Shown: positions 54,666 to 62,527 of the stretch, piece by piece
How the letters are laid out: each line of letters opens with the position of its first letter
Numbering within the stretch: position 1 is the stretch's first letter
DNA from: Galbibacter marinus
GTDB taxonomy: Bacteria; Bacteroidota; Bacteroidia; Flavobacteriales; Flavobacteriaceae
Assembly (NCBI RefSeq): GCF_000300875.1
Contig: NZ_AMSG01000010.1
Coordinates: forward strand, 1 to 64,000
Direction: 5' to 3'
Length of the DNA: 64,000 nucleotides
Notes under the pieces: model-generated
Databases searched by the model: none
Seen by the model: only the letters and a program-made list of their open reading frames with translations
Told to the model about the DNA's origin: nothing
Position numbers and translations under genes: made by a program

Positions 54666-55742
54666 ATGAAACATGTAAAAGGATTTTCAAGTTCCCTACT
54701 AATTCTTTTTTCTCTATTATTTATAGCAAGTAGTTGTAGTGATGATGACGACGATTCAAATCTACCTAGTGACGGAATGGCCAAGGTAACAGTACGCCTA
54801 GTAGATGCCCCTGGTGACTATGAAAAGGTCAATGTAGACATTCAGGATGTTATGATTAACCGAACCGACGAAAGTGAAGGTGGTTGGGAAAGTTTAACTG
54901 ATGTGAACACAGGAGTATATGATTTGTTAGAACTCACAGGAGGTGCAAGTGTACTTTTGGCAGAAAATGATCTAGCCACTGGAGAGTTAGAACAAATTAG
55001 ACTTGTTTTAGGTGATCAGAATTCATTAGTAATCGACGCAGAAGAGGTACCATTAACGACCCCGAGTGCTCAACAATCTGGATTAAAAATTGATTTGGAT
55101 GACACAGAGCTAGAAGATGGATTTACCTATGAGATTGTATTGGATTTTGACGCCGATAAATCGGTCGTTAAAGCAGGTGAATCTTCACAGTATATCCTCA
55201 AGCCAGTAATCAACGCAAGTTGGAAGGTTAATTCTGGGCAAATAACTGGGGTAGTTAATCCGTCTGAATTTCAGACAATAGCCTCAGTAATTACAAAGGA
55301 CAATGATACCATTAGTAGCTTTACCAATGAGAATGGTATTTATGTTCTCTACGGAGTTCCTGCTGGATCCTACCAGGTAAGTTTACAACCTGAAACTGAC
55401 TCAGGTTACAGGCTAACGAGTGTCTCTGATGTGGTCGTTGAAAACGGACAAATTACCGATGTTGGAACCACCGATTTAGAAGTTGCCTTAGAGGGTGGAA
55501 GTATAAGTGGAAGTATTTTAAATGCTGATGCTGAGGTTGTAGTTTCTGTAGTGGTTTCAGATGAAACTTTGAGCACTACTATTGGAGAAGATGGTACATT
55601 TACATTAGAAGGTGTACCTGCCGGAACATACACCGTTACTTTAACTCCAGCTGAAGGTTCTGCTTTTGCTCAAGTGGAAATTACAGATGTTGTAGTAACC
55701 GATAATGAAGCTACTGCATTAGGTGAGATTACCCTGCAATAG
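54666..55742 (+). CDS. DUF4382 lipoprotein with carboxypeptidase-regulatory-like repeats
   Basis: 358 aa from the ATG at 54666; a frame from 54591 adds 25 unlikely residues. Signal with lipobox SSC (Cys24), then an acidic tract SDDDDDS typical of surface-exported Bacteroidota lipoproteins. A DUF4382 domain (~40-195, KVTVRLVDAPGDYEKVNVDI) is followed by two beta-sandwich repeats of the CarbopepD_reg type (~200-275 and ~280-358), each with a G.PAGTY/SY turn (YGVPAGSYQVSL; EGVPAGTYTVTL). Role unknown, possibly surface binding. A hairpin terminator follows. Confidence 0.88.
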   Translation: MKHVKGFSSSLLILFSLLFIASSCSDDDDDSNLPSDGMAKVTVRLVDAPGDYEKVNVDIQDVMINRTDESEGGWESLTDVNTGVYDLLELTGGASVLLAENDLATGELEQIRLVLGDQNSLVIDAEEVPLTTPSAQQSGLKIDLDDTELEDGFTYEIVLDFDADKSVVKAGESSQYILKPVINASWKVNSGQITGVVNPSEFQTIASVITKDNDTISSFTNENGIYVLYGVPAGSYQVSLQPETDSGYRLTSVSDVVVENGQITDVGTTDLEVALEGGSISGSILNADAEVVVSVVVSDETLSTTIGEDGTFTLEGVPAGTYTVTLTPAEGSAFAQVEITDVVVTDNEATALGEITLQ

Positions 55743-55765
55743 TTAAGAATCTGTAAAATAGTATT

Positions 55766-55794
55766 AAGAGTAGCCTAATCTTTGGGCTACTCTT
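55766..55794 (+). terminator. Terminator after the DUF4382 lipoprotein
   Basis: AAGAGTAGCC and GGCTACTCTT form a 10-bp stem with a 9-nt loop, followed by TATATTTT. It separates this gene from the bat cluster. Confidence 0.75.
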
Positions 55795-55894
55795 TATATT
55801 TTAACCTATTGTTAACAGAGTCAATCTAAATAAATTTTCAATTTGCATGCTATTATAGTTGGTGTTATATTGATGCCACAAAAAATTAACATAA

Positions 55895-56896
55895 ATGGAG
55901 CAAAATACTACATTAGATATCACTGCAATTAATGAAAAAATAGAGCGAGAAAGTGCTTTTATTGATTTGTTGACCACGGAGATGAATAAAGTCATAGTTG
56001 GGCAAAAGCACATGGTTGAAAGATTGTTAATCGGATTACTTGGACAAGGGCATATACTTTTAGAAGGAGTGCCTGGTTTGGCAAAGACTTTAGCGATTAA
56101 TACCCTATCCAAAGCCGTTCATGGTAGTTTTAGTAGAATTCAGTTCACACCAGATTTATTGCCAGCTGATGTTGTTGGTACGTTGATTTATAATATAAAG
56201 GAAAATGATTTTTCCATTAAAAAGGGTCCCATATTTGCCAATTTCGTTTTGGCTGATGAGATTAACCGAGCTCCTGCAAAGGTACAATCCGCATTATTGG
56301 AAGCCATGCAAGAAAAACAAGTGACCATTGGAGATGAAACCTTCACTTTGGATAGACCCTTTTTAGTAATGGCTACTCAAAACCCAGTAGAACAGGAAGG
56401 GACGTATCCATTACCTGAGGCACAGGTTGACCGTTTTATGCTTAAGACTGTAATTGATTACCCAAAACTCAATGAAGAGCAACTCATCATAAGGGCTAAT
56501 TTAAAAGGTTCCTTTGCCGAGGTAAATCAAGTTGTCTCAATCGAACAGATTTTAAGAGCACAAACTGCAGTTCGCGAGGTTTATATGGATGAGAAGATTG
56601 AAAAGTATATCCTCGATATCATTTTTGCCACACGATACCCAGAAAAATATGATCTCCAAGAGCTTAAGCCACTCATTAGTTTTGGCGCCTCACCTAGGGG
56701 AAGTATTAATTTAGCTTCTGCTGCTAAGTGTTATGCTTTTATTAAGCGTAGAGGGTATGTAATCCCAGAGGATGTTCGTGCTGTTGTACTCGATGTATTA
56801 CGTCACAGAGTAGGGATTACCTATGAGGCTGAAGCTGAGAATATCACTCCTGAAGATATTATCAATAAGATTGTAAATGAGATAGACGTACCTTAG
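55895..56896 (+). CDS. MoxR-type AAA+ ATPase, first gene of the bat cluster
   Basis: 333 aa. Walker A EGVPGLAKT (~56-64), Walker B VLADEINRAP, then ATQNPVEQEGTYPLPEAQVDR... (sensor/arginine finger region). MoxR ATPases act as chaperones that assemble or activate VWA-domain proteins; here DUF58, BatA and BatB follow in order. A TTTG-20 nt-TATATTGA element upstream (starting near 55841) is a possible promoter. Confidence 0.93.
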   Translation: MEQNTTLDITAINEKIERESAFIDLLTTEMNKVIVGQKHMVERLLIGLLGQGHILLEGVPGLAKTLAINTLSKAVHGSFSRIQFTPDLLPADVVGTLIYNIKENDFSIKKGPIFANFVLADEINRAPAKVQSALLEAMQEKQVTIGDETFTLDRPFLVMATQNPVEQEGTYPLPEAQVDRFMLKTVIDYPKLNEEQLIIRANLKGSFAEVNQVVSIEQILRAQTAVREVYMDEKIEKYILDIIFATRYPEKYDLQELKPLISFGASPRGSINLASAAKCYAFIKRRGYVIPEDVRAVVLDVLRHRVGITYEAEAENITPEDIINKIVNEIDVP

Positions 56897-56965
56897 GAAG
56901 TAATTTATCACCATAGTTTATAATTATATTGATATACGAACTTTAAGTTTATCTTTCAAATTCAA

Positions 56966-57832
56966 ATGGACACTAAGGAACTACTAAAAAAGGTCAGGAA
57001 AATTGAAATTAAAACCCGCCGATTGAGCGATCATGTTTTTGGGGGAGAGTATCACTCCACATTTAAAGGAAGAGGTATGACCTTTAGTGAGGTTCGAAAT
57101 TATCAATTTGGGGACGATGTCAGAAATATTGATTGGAATGTTACCGCAAGATATAATGAGCCTTATGTGAAAGTTTTTGAAGAAGAAAGAGAGCTTACCA
57201 TGATGCTGCTGGTTGATGTGAGTGCATCTGAGAATTTTGGTACCTCTAAGCAATTCAAAAAAGATATTATTACTGAAATCTCTGCGACATTGGCTTTTTC
57301 TGCCATGCAAAACAATGATAAAATCGGCTTAATTTTATTTTCTGATAAAATAGAACTCTACATTCCACCAAAAAAAGGCAGATTTCACGTCTTGAGAATT
57401 ATCCGAGAACTTTTAGAATTTAAACCAGAGAATAAGCAAACCAATATAGACGAAGCCCTTCGCTTTATGTCAGGGGTAAGTAAAAAGCGAGTCATTGCGT
57501 TTATTCTTTCAGATTTTATGGGTGATAATTACGATCAAGCGCTAAAAATTGCCGCAAATAAACACGATATCACTGGGATTCGTATCTATGATCAAAAAGA
57601 AGCTGAAATGCCCAATATCGGATTTGTTCAAATGGAAGATGCAGAAACTGGAGAATTGCTACTTGTCAATACCAAATCCAAGCATGTCAGAAATCAATAT
57701 GCAGCACTTTATTTGGCGCGGGTGGATTACTTTCAAAATGCTTTTAGCAAAAGCGGCGCAGGTATTATTAGCAGTAGTGTCGATGAGAGTTATGTCAAAA
57801 AGTTGCTAGGTTACTTTAAAAGAAGAGGATAA
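56966..57832 (+). CDS. DUF58 domain protein (degenerate VWA)
   Basis: 288 aa, soluble. Family core YQFGDDVRNIDWNVTAR (~50-66) and a VWA-like fold with MMLLVDVSASENFGT (DxSxS-like MIDAS, ~90). The C-terminal part is basic. DUF58 proteins sit next to MoxR ATPases and are thought to be their partner. 69 bp after moxR. Confidence 0.92.
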   Translation: MDTKELLKKVRKIEIKTRRLSDHVFGGEYHSTFKGRGMTFSEVRNYQFGDDVRNIDWNVTARYNEPYVKVFEEERELTMMLLVDVSASENFGTSKQFKKDIITEISATLAFSAMQNNDKIGLILFSDKIELYIPPKKGRFHVLRIIRELLEFKPENKQTNIDEALRFMSGVSKKRVIAFILSDFMGDNYDQALKIAANKHDITGIRIYDQKEAEMPNIGFVQMEDAETGELLLVNTKSKHVRNQYAALYLARVDYFQNAFSKSGAGIISSSVDESYVKKLLGYFKRRG

Positions 57833-57928
57833 TTAGTACTATAAAAAATCGACTCCTAATTGATTGGTTATAGTAAATATATAATTGGAATTTATAACAT
57901 TGAAATGTTTGAATTTGTGTTAAATAAA

Positions 57929-59557
57929 ATGTTATACATATTGAAATTAAGGTTTTCTATCCTTTTGGTATTTCTTTGCCATGGGTTGGTGTTATCCCAA
58001 TCTACCCCAGAGGTCACGTCCACTGTGGATACCACCCAAATGAAGATTGGAGAACAGATTCACTTTCGCATTGCTGTGGAGGTTGATACTACCACTGAGG
58101 TTATTTTTCCAGAAGGCCAGACCTTTATACCCTTGGAGATGGTTGAGCAACGACCCACTGATAGTGTGATACTTCAAGATAAACTAAAACTAATTAAAGA
58201 GTATGCTTTAACGCAATTTGATTCCGGTCATTATACCATACCTACACAACAGTTAATGATTAACGGAAAAGCATTCTTTACCGATTCATTGACCATTCAG
58301 GTAAATAATGTAGTAGTCGATACCACTAAACAGAAGATGTACGATATTAAATCTTTGGTGATGGTGGATAAGCCAGCGGGAAATTGGTGGATATGGTTGT
58401 TGATTGGTTTTTTTGTTGTAGCGGCCATTGGGTTTGTGATTTATTGGTTTATCATCAGAAAGAAACCGCTCACTGAAGAAGAAAAAATTGCATTATTACC
58501 TCCCTATGATAGAGCATTGGCTGAATTAAAGAAATTAGATGAATCCAGATACTTAATACAATCTGAATATAAAGAATACTATACGGAACTGACCAATATC
58601 GTACGTTATTACTTGGAAGAGGATGCGCGAATCTCAGCAATGGAAAGTACCACCGATGAACTTATTTCAAAAATTGAACTTCTTCGAGATTCTGGAAATT
58701 TAAAATTGGATAACGATACCATCAACCAATTTAAAAACGTATTAAAAACAGCTGATTTAGTAAAGTTTGCCAAGTCAAGGCCAGATGATTCAGTGGTTGC
58801 GGGTGACCGTAAAACTGTTGAAAGTATAGTGGTGAAAACCAAACAAGCCTTACCTGAACCTACAGAGGAAGAACTTATGGAGCAAGAGGCCTATGTTGAG
58901 GATATAGTTAGGAAGAAGAAAAATAAGCAAATTAAAAAGGCTGTTCTTGCAGGCGGGGTAGTGGTGGTGATTGCTATTGGGGTGCTGACCTATATTTTTG
59001 GTTTTGATGCGATAAAGGACAATGTTTTTGGACATCCTAACAAGACTTTATTAGAGAATCAGTGGGTAGGAAGTTCTTATGGATATCCATCGATGTATGT
59101 AGAAACACCAATTGTTTTAAAACGCGTAGAGAATTTAAAGCAGGATGGCGCAGTGGGTACTAGTAGTAATCAGCGATATACCTATGGAGAAATCCACGGA
59201 AACTTTTTTATACAGCTCAATGTGGCTACTTATGAGAAAAAAGAGGATTTTGACGCTCAAATGGCCATAGAGTCAGCTATAGCTAGAGTAGAAAATGCTG
59301 GGGCACGAAACATGATTGTAAAACAAGAGGATTTTATTAGCCCCACTGGAAAGGAAGGGAACAAAGTATTCGGAACTCTGAACTTAGAAGATCCAGATAA
59401 GGGAACCATTAGAAATGTTTCATATGTGATTTTGAGTTTTGTTCAAAACGGAGGCTTTCAGCAGCTTACCATGGTATATCCAAAAAATGATAAATACGCC
59501 GATAGGATAGTGGATCAGATTACTAGTTCAATAGATTTTAAAACCCAAAGTGAATGA
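57929..59557 (+). CDS. Bat-cluster membrane protein with BatD-like and internal cytosolic parts
   Basis: 542 aa from the ATG at 57929 (MLYILKLRFSILLVF); earlier in-frame ATGs at 57860 and 57905 are possible. Signal peptide, a short Ig-like/BatD-like periplasmic domain (~30-150), TM helix 1 (WWIWLLIGFFVVAAIGFVIY, ~153), a cytosolic part of DUF4381-like type with PPYDRALAELKKLDESRYL, TM helix 2 (AVLAGGVVVVIAIGVL, ~338), then a second exported domain (~365-542). Exact role unknown. Its stop overlaps the batA ATG (ATGA). Confidence 0.85.
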   Translation: MLYILKLRFSILLVFLCHGLVLSQSTPEVTSTVDTTQMKIGEQIHFRIAVEVDTTTEVIFPEGQTFIPLEMVEQRPTDSVILQDKLKLIKEYALTQFDSGHYTIPTQQLMINGKAFFTDSLTIQVNNVVVDTTKQKMYDIKSLVMVDKPAGNWWIWLLIGFFVVAAIGFVIYWFIIRKKPLTEEEKIALLPPYDRALAELKKLDESRYLIQSEYKEYYTELTNIVRYYLEEDARISAMESTTDELISKIELLRDSGNLKLDNDTINQFKNVLKTADLVKFAKSRPDDSVVAGDRKTVESIVVKTKQALPEPTEEELMEQEAYVEDIVRKKKNKQIKKAVLAGGVVVVIAIGVLTYIFGFDAIKDNVFGHPNKTLLENQWVGSSYGYPSMYVETPIVLKRVENLKQDGAVGTSSNQRYTYGEIHGNFFIQLNVATYEKKEDFDAQMAIESAIARVENAGARNMIVKQEDFISPTGKEGNKVFGTLNLEDPDKGTIRNVSYVILSFVQNGGFQQLTMVYPKNDKYADRIVDQITSSIDFKTQSE

Positions 59558-60558
59558 TGTTTGAGAATATAGATTTTGTAAACCCACAGTTCTTTTGGTT
59601 GTTATTGTTGCTTCCAATTGCGACGGTGTGGTATTTTTTCAAACGAAAAAAGCAAATTGCCTCCCTTAAAATCTCAAGTATTCAAGGGTTTAAAGGGACC
59701 GCATCGATATTGACAAAACTCAAACCGATGTTGTTTGTAATGCGTCTAGTAGCTTTGGCTGCTCTTATCACTGCCATGGCCAGACCCCAACGCGAAGATA
59801 TTTCTACAAGAACTAAGACTACTCGAGGAATTGATATTGTAATGGCGATTGACGTTTCATCAAGTATGTTGGCACGCGATTTGAAGCCTAATAGGTTGGT
59901 AGCTTTAAAGGAAGTAGCAGCTGATTTTATCAAAGAACGAGTGAATGATCGTATTGGCCTTGTTGTCTATTCTGGAGAAAGTTATACAAAAACCCCTATT
60001 ACCAGTGATAAAAGTATTGTGCTTAAGGCCTTAAATGATATTACCTATGGTCAATTACAGGATGGGACAGCAATTGGAATGGGCCTGGCTAACGCTGTTA
60101 ATAGAATCAAGGATAGTAAAGCCAAAAGTAAGGTGCTAATACTTTTAACCGACGGGGTGAATAATTCAGGATTTATTGAACCAGAAACAGCAGCAGGATT
60201 AGCTGTGGAGTACGGTATAAAAACATACACCATTGGAATTGGAACCAATGGAATGGCCCTTACTCCTGTTGGCTATAACCCTGATGGGTCTTTTAGATAT
60301 GGAATGAGTAAGGTAGAGATCGATGAGCAGCTCCTAAAGGATATAGCTGATCAGACTGGAGGGGTGTATTTCAGGGCTACCAATAATGAAAAGCTCTCTG
60401 AGATTTACGAAGAGATTAATAAATTAGAAAAGACAGATATAGAAGAAATCAAATACTATAATTACGAAGAAGAGTTTCGATTCTTTGCTCTTTTTGCTTG
60501 TGGATTATTGGTATTAGAAAGCATATTGCGTTACACGGTTTTTAGAAGTTTGGTTTAA
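59554..60558 (+). CDS. batA: BatA, VWA-domain membrane protein
   Basis: 334 aa. Two N-terminal membrane helices (FFWLLLLLPIATVWYFF and LVALAALITAMA), a VWA domain with intact MIDAS AIDVSSSM (~98), later ILLTDGVNNSG, and a C-terminal helix (FFALFACGLLVLESILRY). In Bacteroides the bat genes were linked to aerotolerance. Overlaps the preceding gene by 4 nt; batB follows after 3 bp. Confidence 0.94.
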   Translation: MMFENIDFVNPQFFWLLLLLPIATVWYFFKRKKQIASLKISSIQGFKGTASILTKLKPMLFVMRLVALAALITAMARPQREDISTRTKTTRGIDIVMAIDVSSSMLARDLKPNRLVALKEVAADFIKERVNDRIGLVVYSGESYTKTPITSDKSIVLKALNDITYGQLQDGTAIGMGLANAVNRIKDSKAKSKVLILLTDGVNNSGFIEPETAAGLAVEYGIKTYTIGIGTNGMALTPVGYNPDGSFRYGMSKVEIDEQLLKDIADQTGGVYFRATNNEKLSEIYEEINKLEKTDIEEIKYYNYEEEFRFFALFACGLLVLESILRYTVFRSLV

Positions 60559-60561
60559 ATT

Positions 60562-61608
60562 ATGTATCAATTAGACGAAAAAATTTATTTCTACGTATTG
60601 GGGATTATCCCGTTTTTGGTGGTTTTGTTTATCGGTTACAGGATATGGCAAAGGCAAACCCAGAAGCGCTTTGCTGATGCGGAAACTCTAAATAAATTAA
60701 GTCCCAACAAATCGACTTTTAAGTCATCTTTAAAGCTTGTTTTGATATTGTTAGCCATTAGCTGTTTGGCTATTGCACTTGTCAATCCAAAGATTGGAAC
60801 TAAAATGGAAACTGTTAAACGCGAAGGGGTGGATATCGTTTTTGCTATTGACGTTTCCAAAAGTATGATTGCGGAGGATATTGCCCCAAATAGGATTGAA
60901 AAGGCCAAACGATTGGTCTCTGAAATCATTAACAACTTGGCCTCAGATCGAATCGGAATTATCGCCTATGCTGGTCAAGCCCATCCTCAATTGCCTATAA
61001 CCACGGATTATTCAGCTGCAAAGATGTTTTTGCAAAGTATGAATACTGATATGATGTCATCTCAGGGAACAGCTATTAATGAAGCTATAGAGTTGGCTAC
61101 AACTTATTTTGATGACCAAGACCAAACCAATAGAGTACTGTTTTTAGTATCTGATGGAGAGGATCACTCCAATGCCACCAAGGATGCCGTGGAAGAAGCT
61201 AGTGCTGAAGGGATCAAAATATTCACCATTGGAATAGGAACTGCCAAAGGTGGCCCTATGCCGATTCGCGTAAATGGCGTGGTGGATTCATATAAAAAGG
61301 ACAATAATGGAGATGTGGTTATTACTAAGTTAAATGAACCCGTTCTTCGTGCCATCGCACGTGAAGGAGATGGTGAGTATATAGATGGAACTAATACTAC
61401 TGCAGTGATTGAACAGGTAACTGACCTGCTAAGCCAAATGGACAAGACTGAGTTTGAATCTAAGCAATTTGCCGATTTTAAAGATCAGTTCCAATGGTTT
61501 ATTGCAGCAGCGATTCTATTGCTATTTTTGGATATTTTTCTCTTGGAGCGCAAGACAGTTTGGATCCAAAAATTAAATTTGTTTAATGAAAAGAGATATG
61601 ATCAGTAG
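60562..61608 (+). CDS. batB: BatB, VWA-domain membrane protein
   Basis: 348 aa, paralogue of BatA. N-terminal helices (FYVLGIIPFLVVLFIGYRI and LVLILLAISCLAIALV), MIDAS AIDVSKSM (~95), FLVSDGEDHSN, and a C-terminal helix (FIAAAILLLFLDIFLLE). Starts 3 bp after batA and overlaps batC by 23 nt. Probably forms a complex with BatA. Confidence 0.94.
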   Translation: MYQLDEKIYFYVLGIIPFLVVLFIGYRIWQRQTQKRFADAETLNKLSPNKSTFKSSLKLVLILLAISCLAIALVNPKIGTKMETVKREGVDIVFAIDVSKSMIAEDIAPNRIEKAKRLVSEIINNLASDRIGIIAYAGQAHPQLPITTDYSAAKMFLQSMNTDMMSSQGTAINEAIELATTYFDDQDQTNRVLFLVSDGEDHSNATKDAVEEASAEGIKIFTIGIGTAKGGPMPIRVNGVVDSYKKDNNGDVVITKLNEPVLRAIAREGDGEYIDGTNTTAVIEQVTDLLSQMDKTEFESKQFADFKDQFQWFIAAAILLLFLDIFLLERKTVWIQKLNLFNEKRYDQ

Positions 61609-62521
61609 GAAAACAACATTACGAAATTCAAGGTCCAAGACCTGTGCATCAGAGCTACTAATGTTGGCTGTGCTTTTGTTGTGTTGCGTGAATGCTACCG
61701 CTCAGGATAGTAAACTTCTAAAACAACAAGAAAAAGCAGCGGAAAATTCTTTGGATTTAACCTTCCAGGGCAATTCAGATCTAACACAAAATCAAGATGA
61801 CATTCAGGCTGAGATGGCCTATAGAAGAGCTATTTCAGAGAATGATAGCAATAGTGTAGCTAAGTATAATTTAGGAAATCTATATTACAATAACAACAGT
61901 ATGGGAGAGGCTTTTATGCGTTACAAAGAGGCTGGTTTAAATTCCCAAGACAAAGCAGAAAAGCACAAGGCTTATCACAATCTAGGAAATGTGTTTATGA
62001 AGAATAAAGAGTTTTCTAAGGCCGTTGAAGCCTACAAGGAAGCCCTACGAAATGATCCTACCGATGATGAGACGCGTTATAATTTGGCCTTAGCTAAGCA
62101 GGAGCGTGAAAAGCAACAAGACCAGAACCAGGACAACCAGGATAAGGAAGATGAAAATGATCAAAAGGATCAAAATCAAGACAACAAAGATCAAAATCAA
62201 GATAATCAACAAAATAACCAGGATAAGAAAGACGACAATAAGGGGGAGGATAAAAAGGATGAGCAAGGGGATCAGAAGGATAAAAATCAGCCAGAGGATC
62301 AAGGTCAAGAGCAGCCTCAGGATAATAAACCTGATCAAGGTGATAAACAACCCAATGAACAACCCCAAGAAAATCAACAACCACCTCGACCAAATCAACT
62401 ATCACCACAGCAAATAAAGAATATCCTTGAGGCCATGAATAATGAGGAGAAAAAAGTTCGTGAGCGAATCAATGCAGAAGAAGTGAAAGGTAAACCGATT
62501 AAAAATGAAAAAGACTGGTAA
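61586..62521 (+). CDS. batC: BatC, TPR protein with long charged low-complexity tail
   Basis: 311 aa. An N-terminal signal/anchor (LLMLAVLLLCCVNATAQ) follows a basic leader; TPR repeats (~70-170: AKYNLGNLYYNNNSMGEAFM and KAYHNLGNVFMKNKEFSKAV). A Q/D/K/N/E-rich tract (~172-280, built of DQN/DNQ/QDK units) precedes a short conserved end with SPQQIKNILEAMNNEEKKV. The start at 61586 overlaps batB by 23 nt; MISRK at 61598 is an alternative. The tract makes other frames look open by chance. Confidence 0.92.
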   Translation: MKRDMISRKTTLRNSRSKTCASELLMLAVLLLCCVNATAQDSKLLKQQEKAAENSLDLTFQGNSDLTQNQDDIQAEMAYRRAISENDSNSVAKYNLGNLYYNNNSMGEAFMRYKEAGLNSQDKAEKHKAYHNLGNVFMKNKEFSKAVEAYKEALRNDPTDDETRYNLALAKQEREKQQDQNQDNQDKEDENDQKDQNQDNKDQNQDNQQNNQDKKDDNKGEDKKDEQGDQKDKNQPEDQGQEQPQDNKPDQGDKQPNEQPQENQQPPRPNQLSPQQIKNILEAMNNEEKKVRERINAEEVKGKPIKNEKDW

Positions 62522-62527
62522 ACAACC

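Noticed and set aside
62090-62417. Long open frames on both strands inside batC
   Set aside because: They arise from the repetitive Q/D/K/N codons. Their products are low-complexity runs (poly-Ile/Leu or Lys/Arg/Ile) with no family look.
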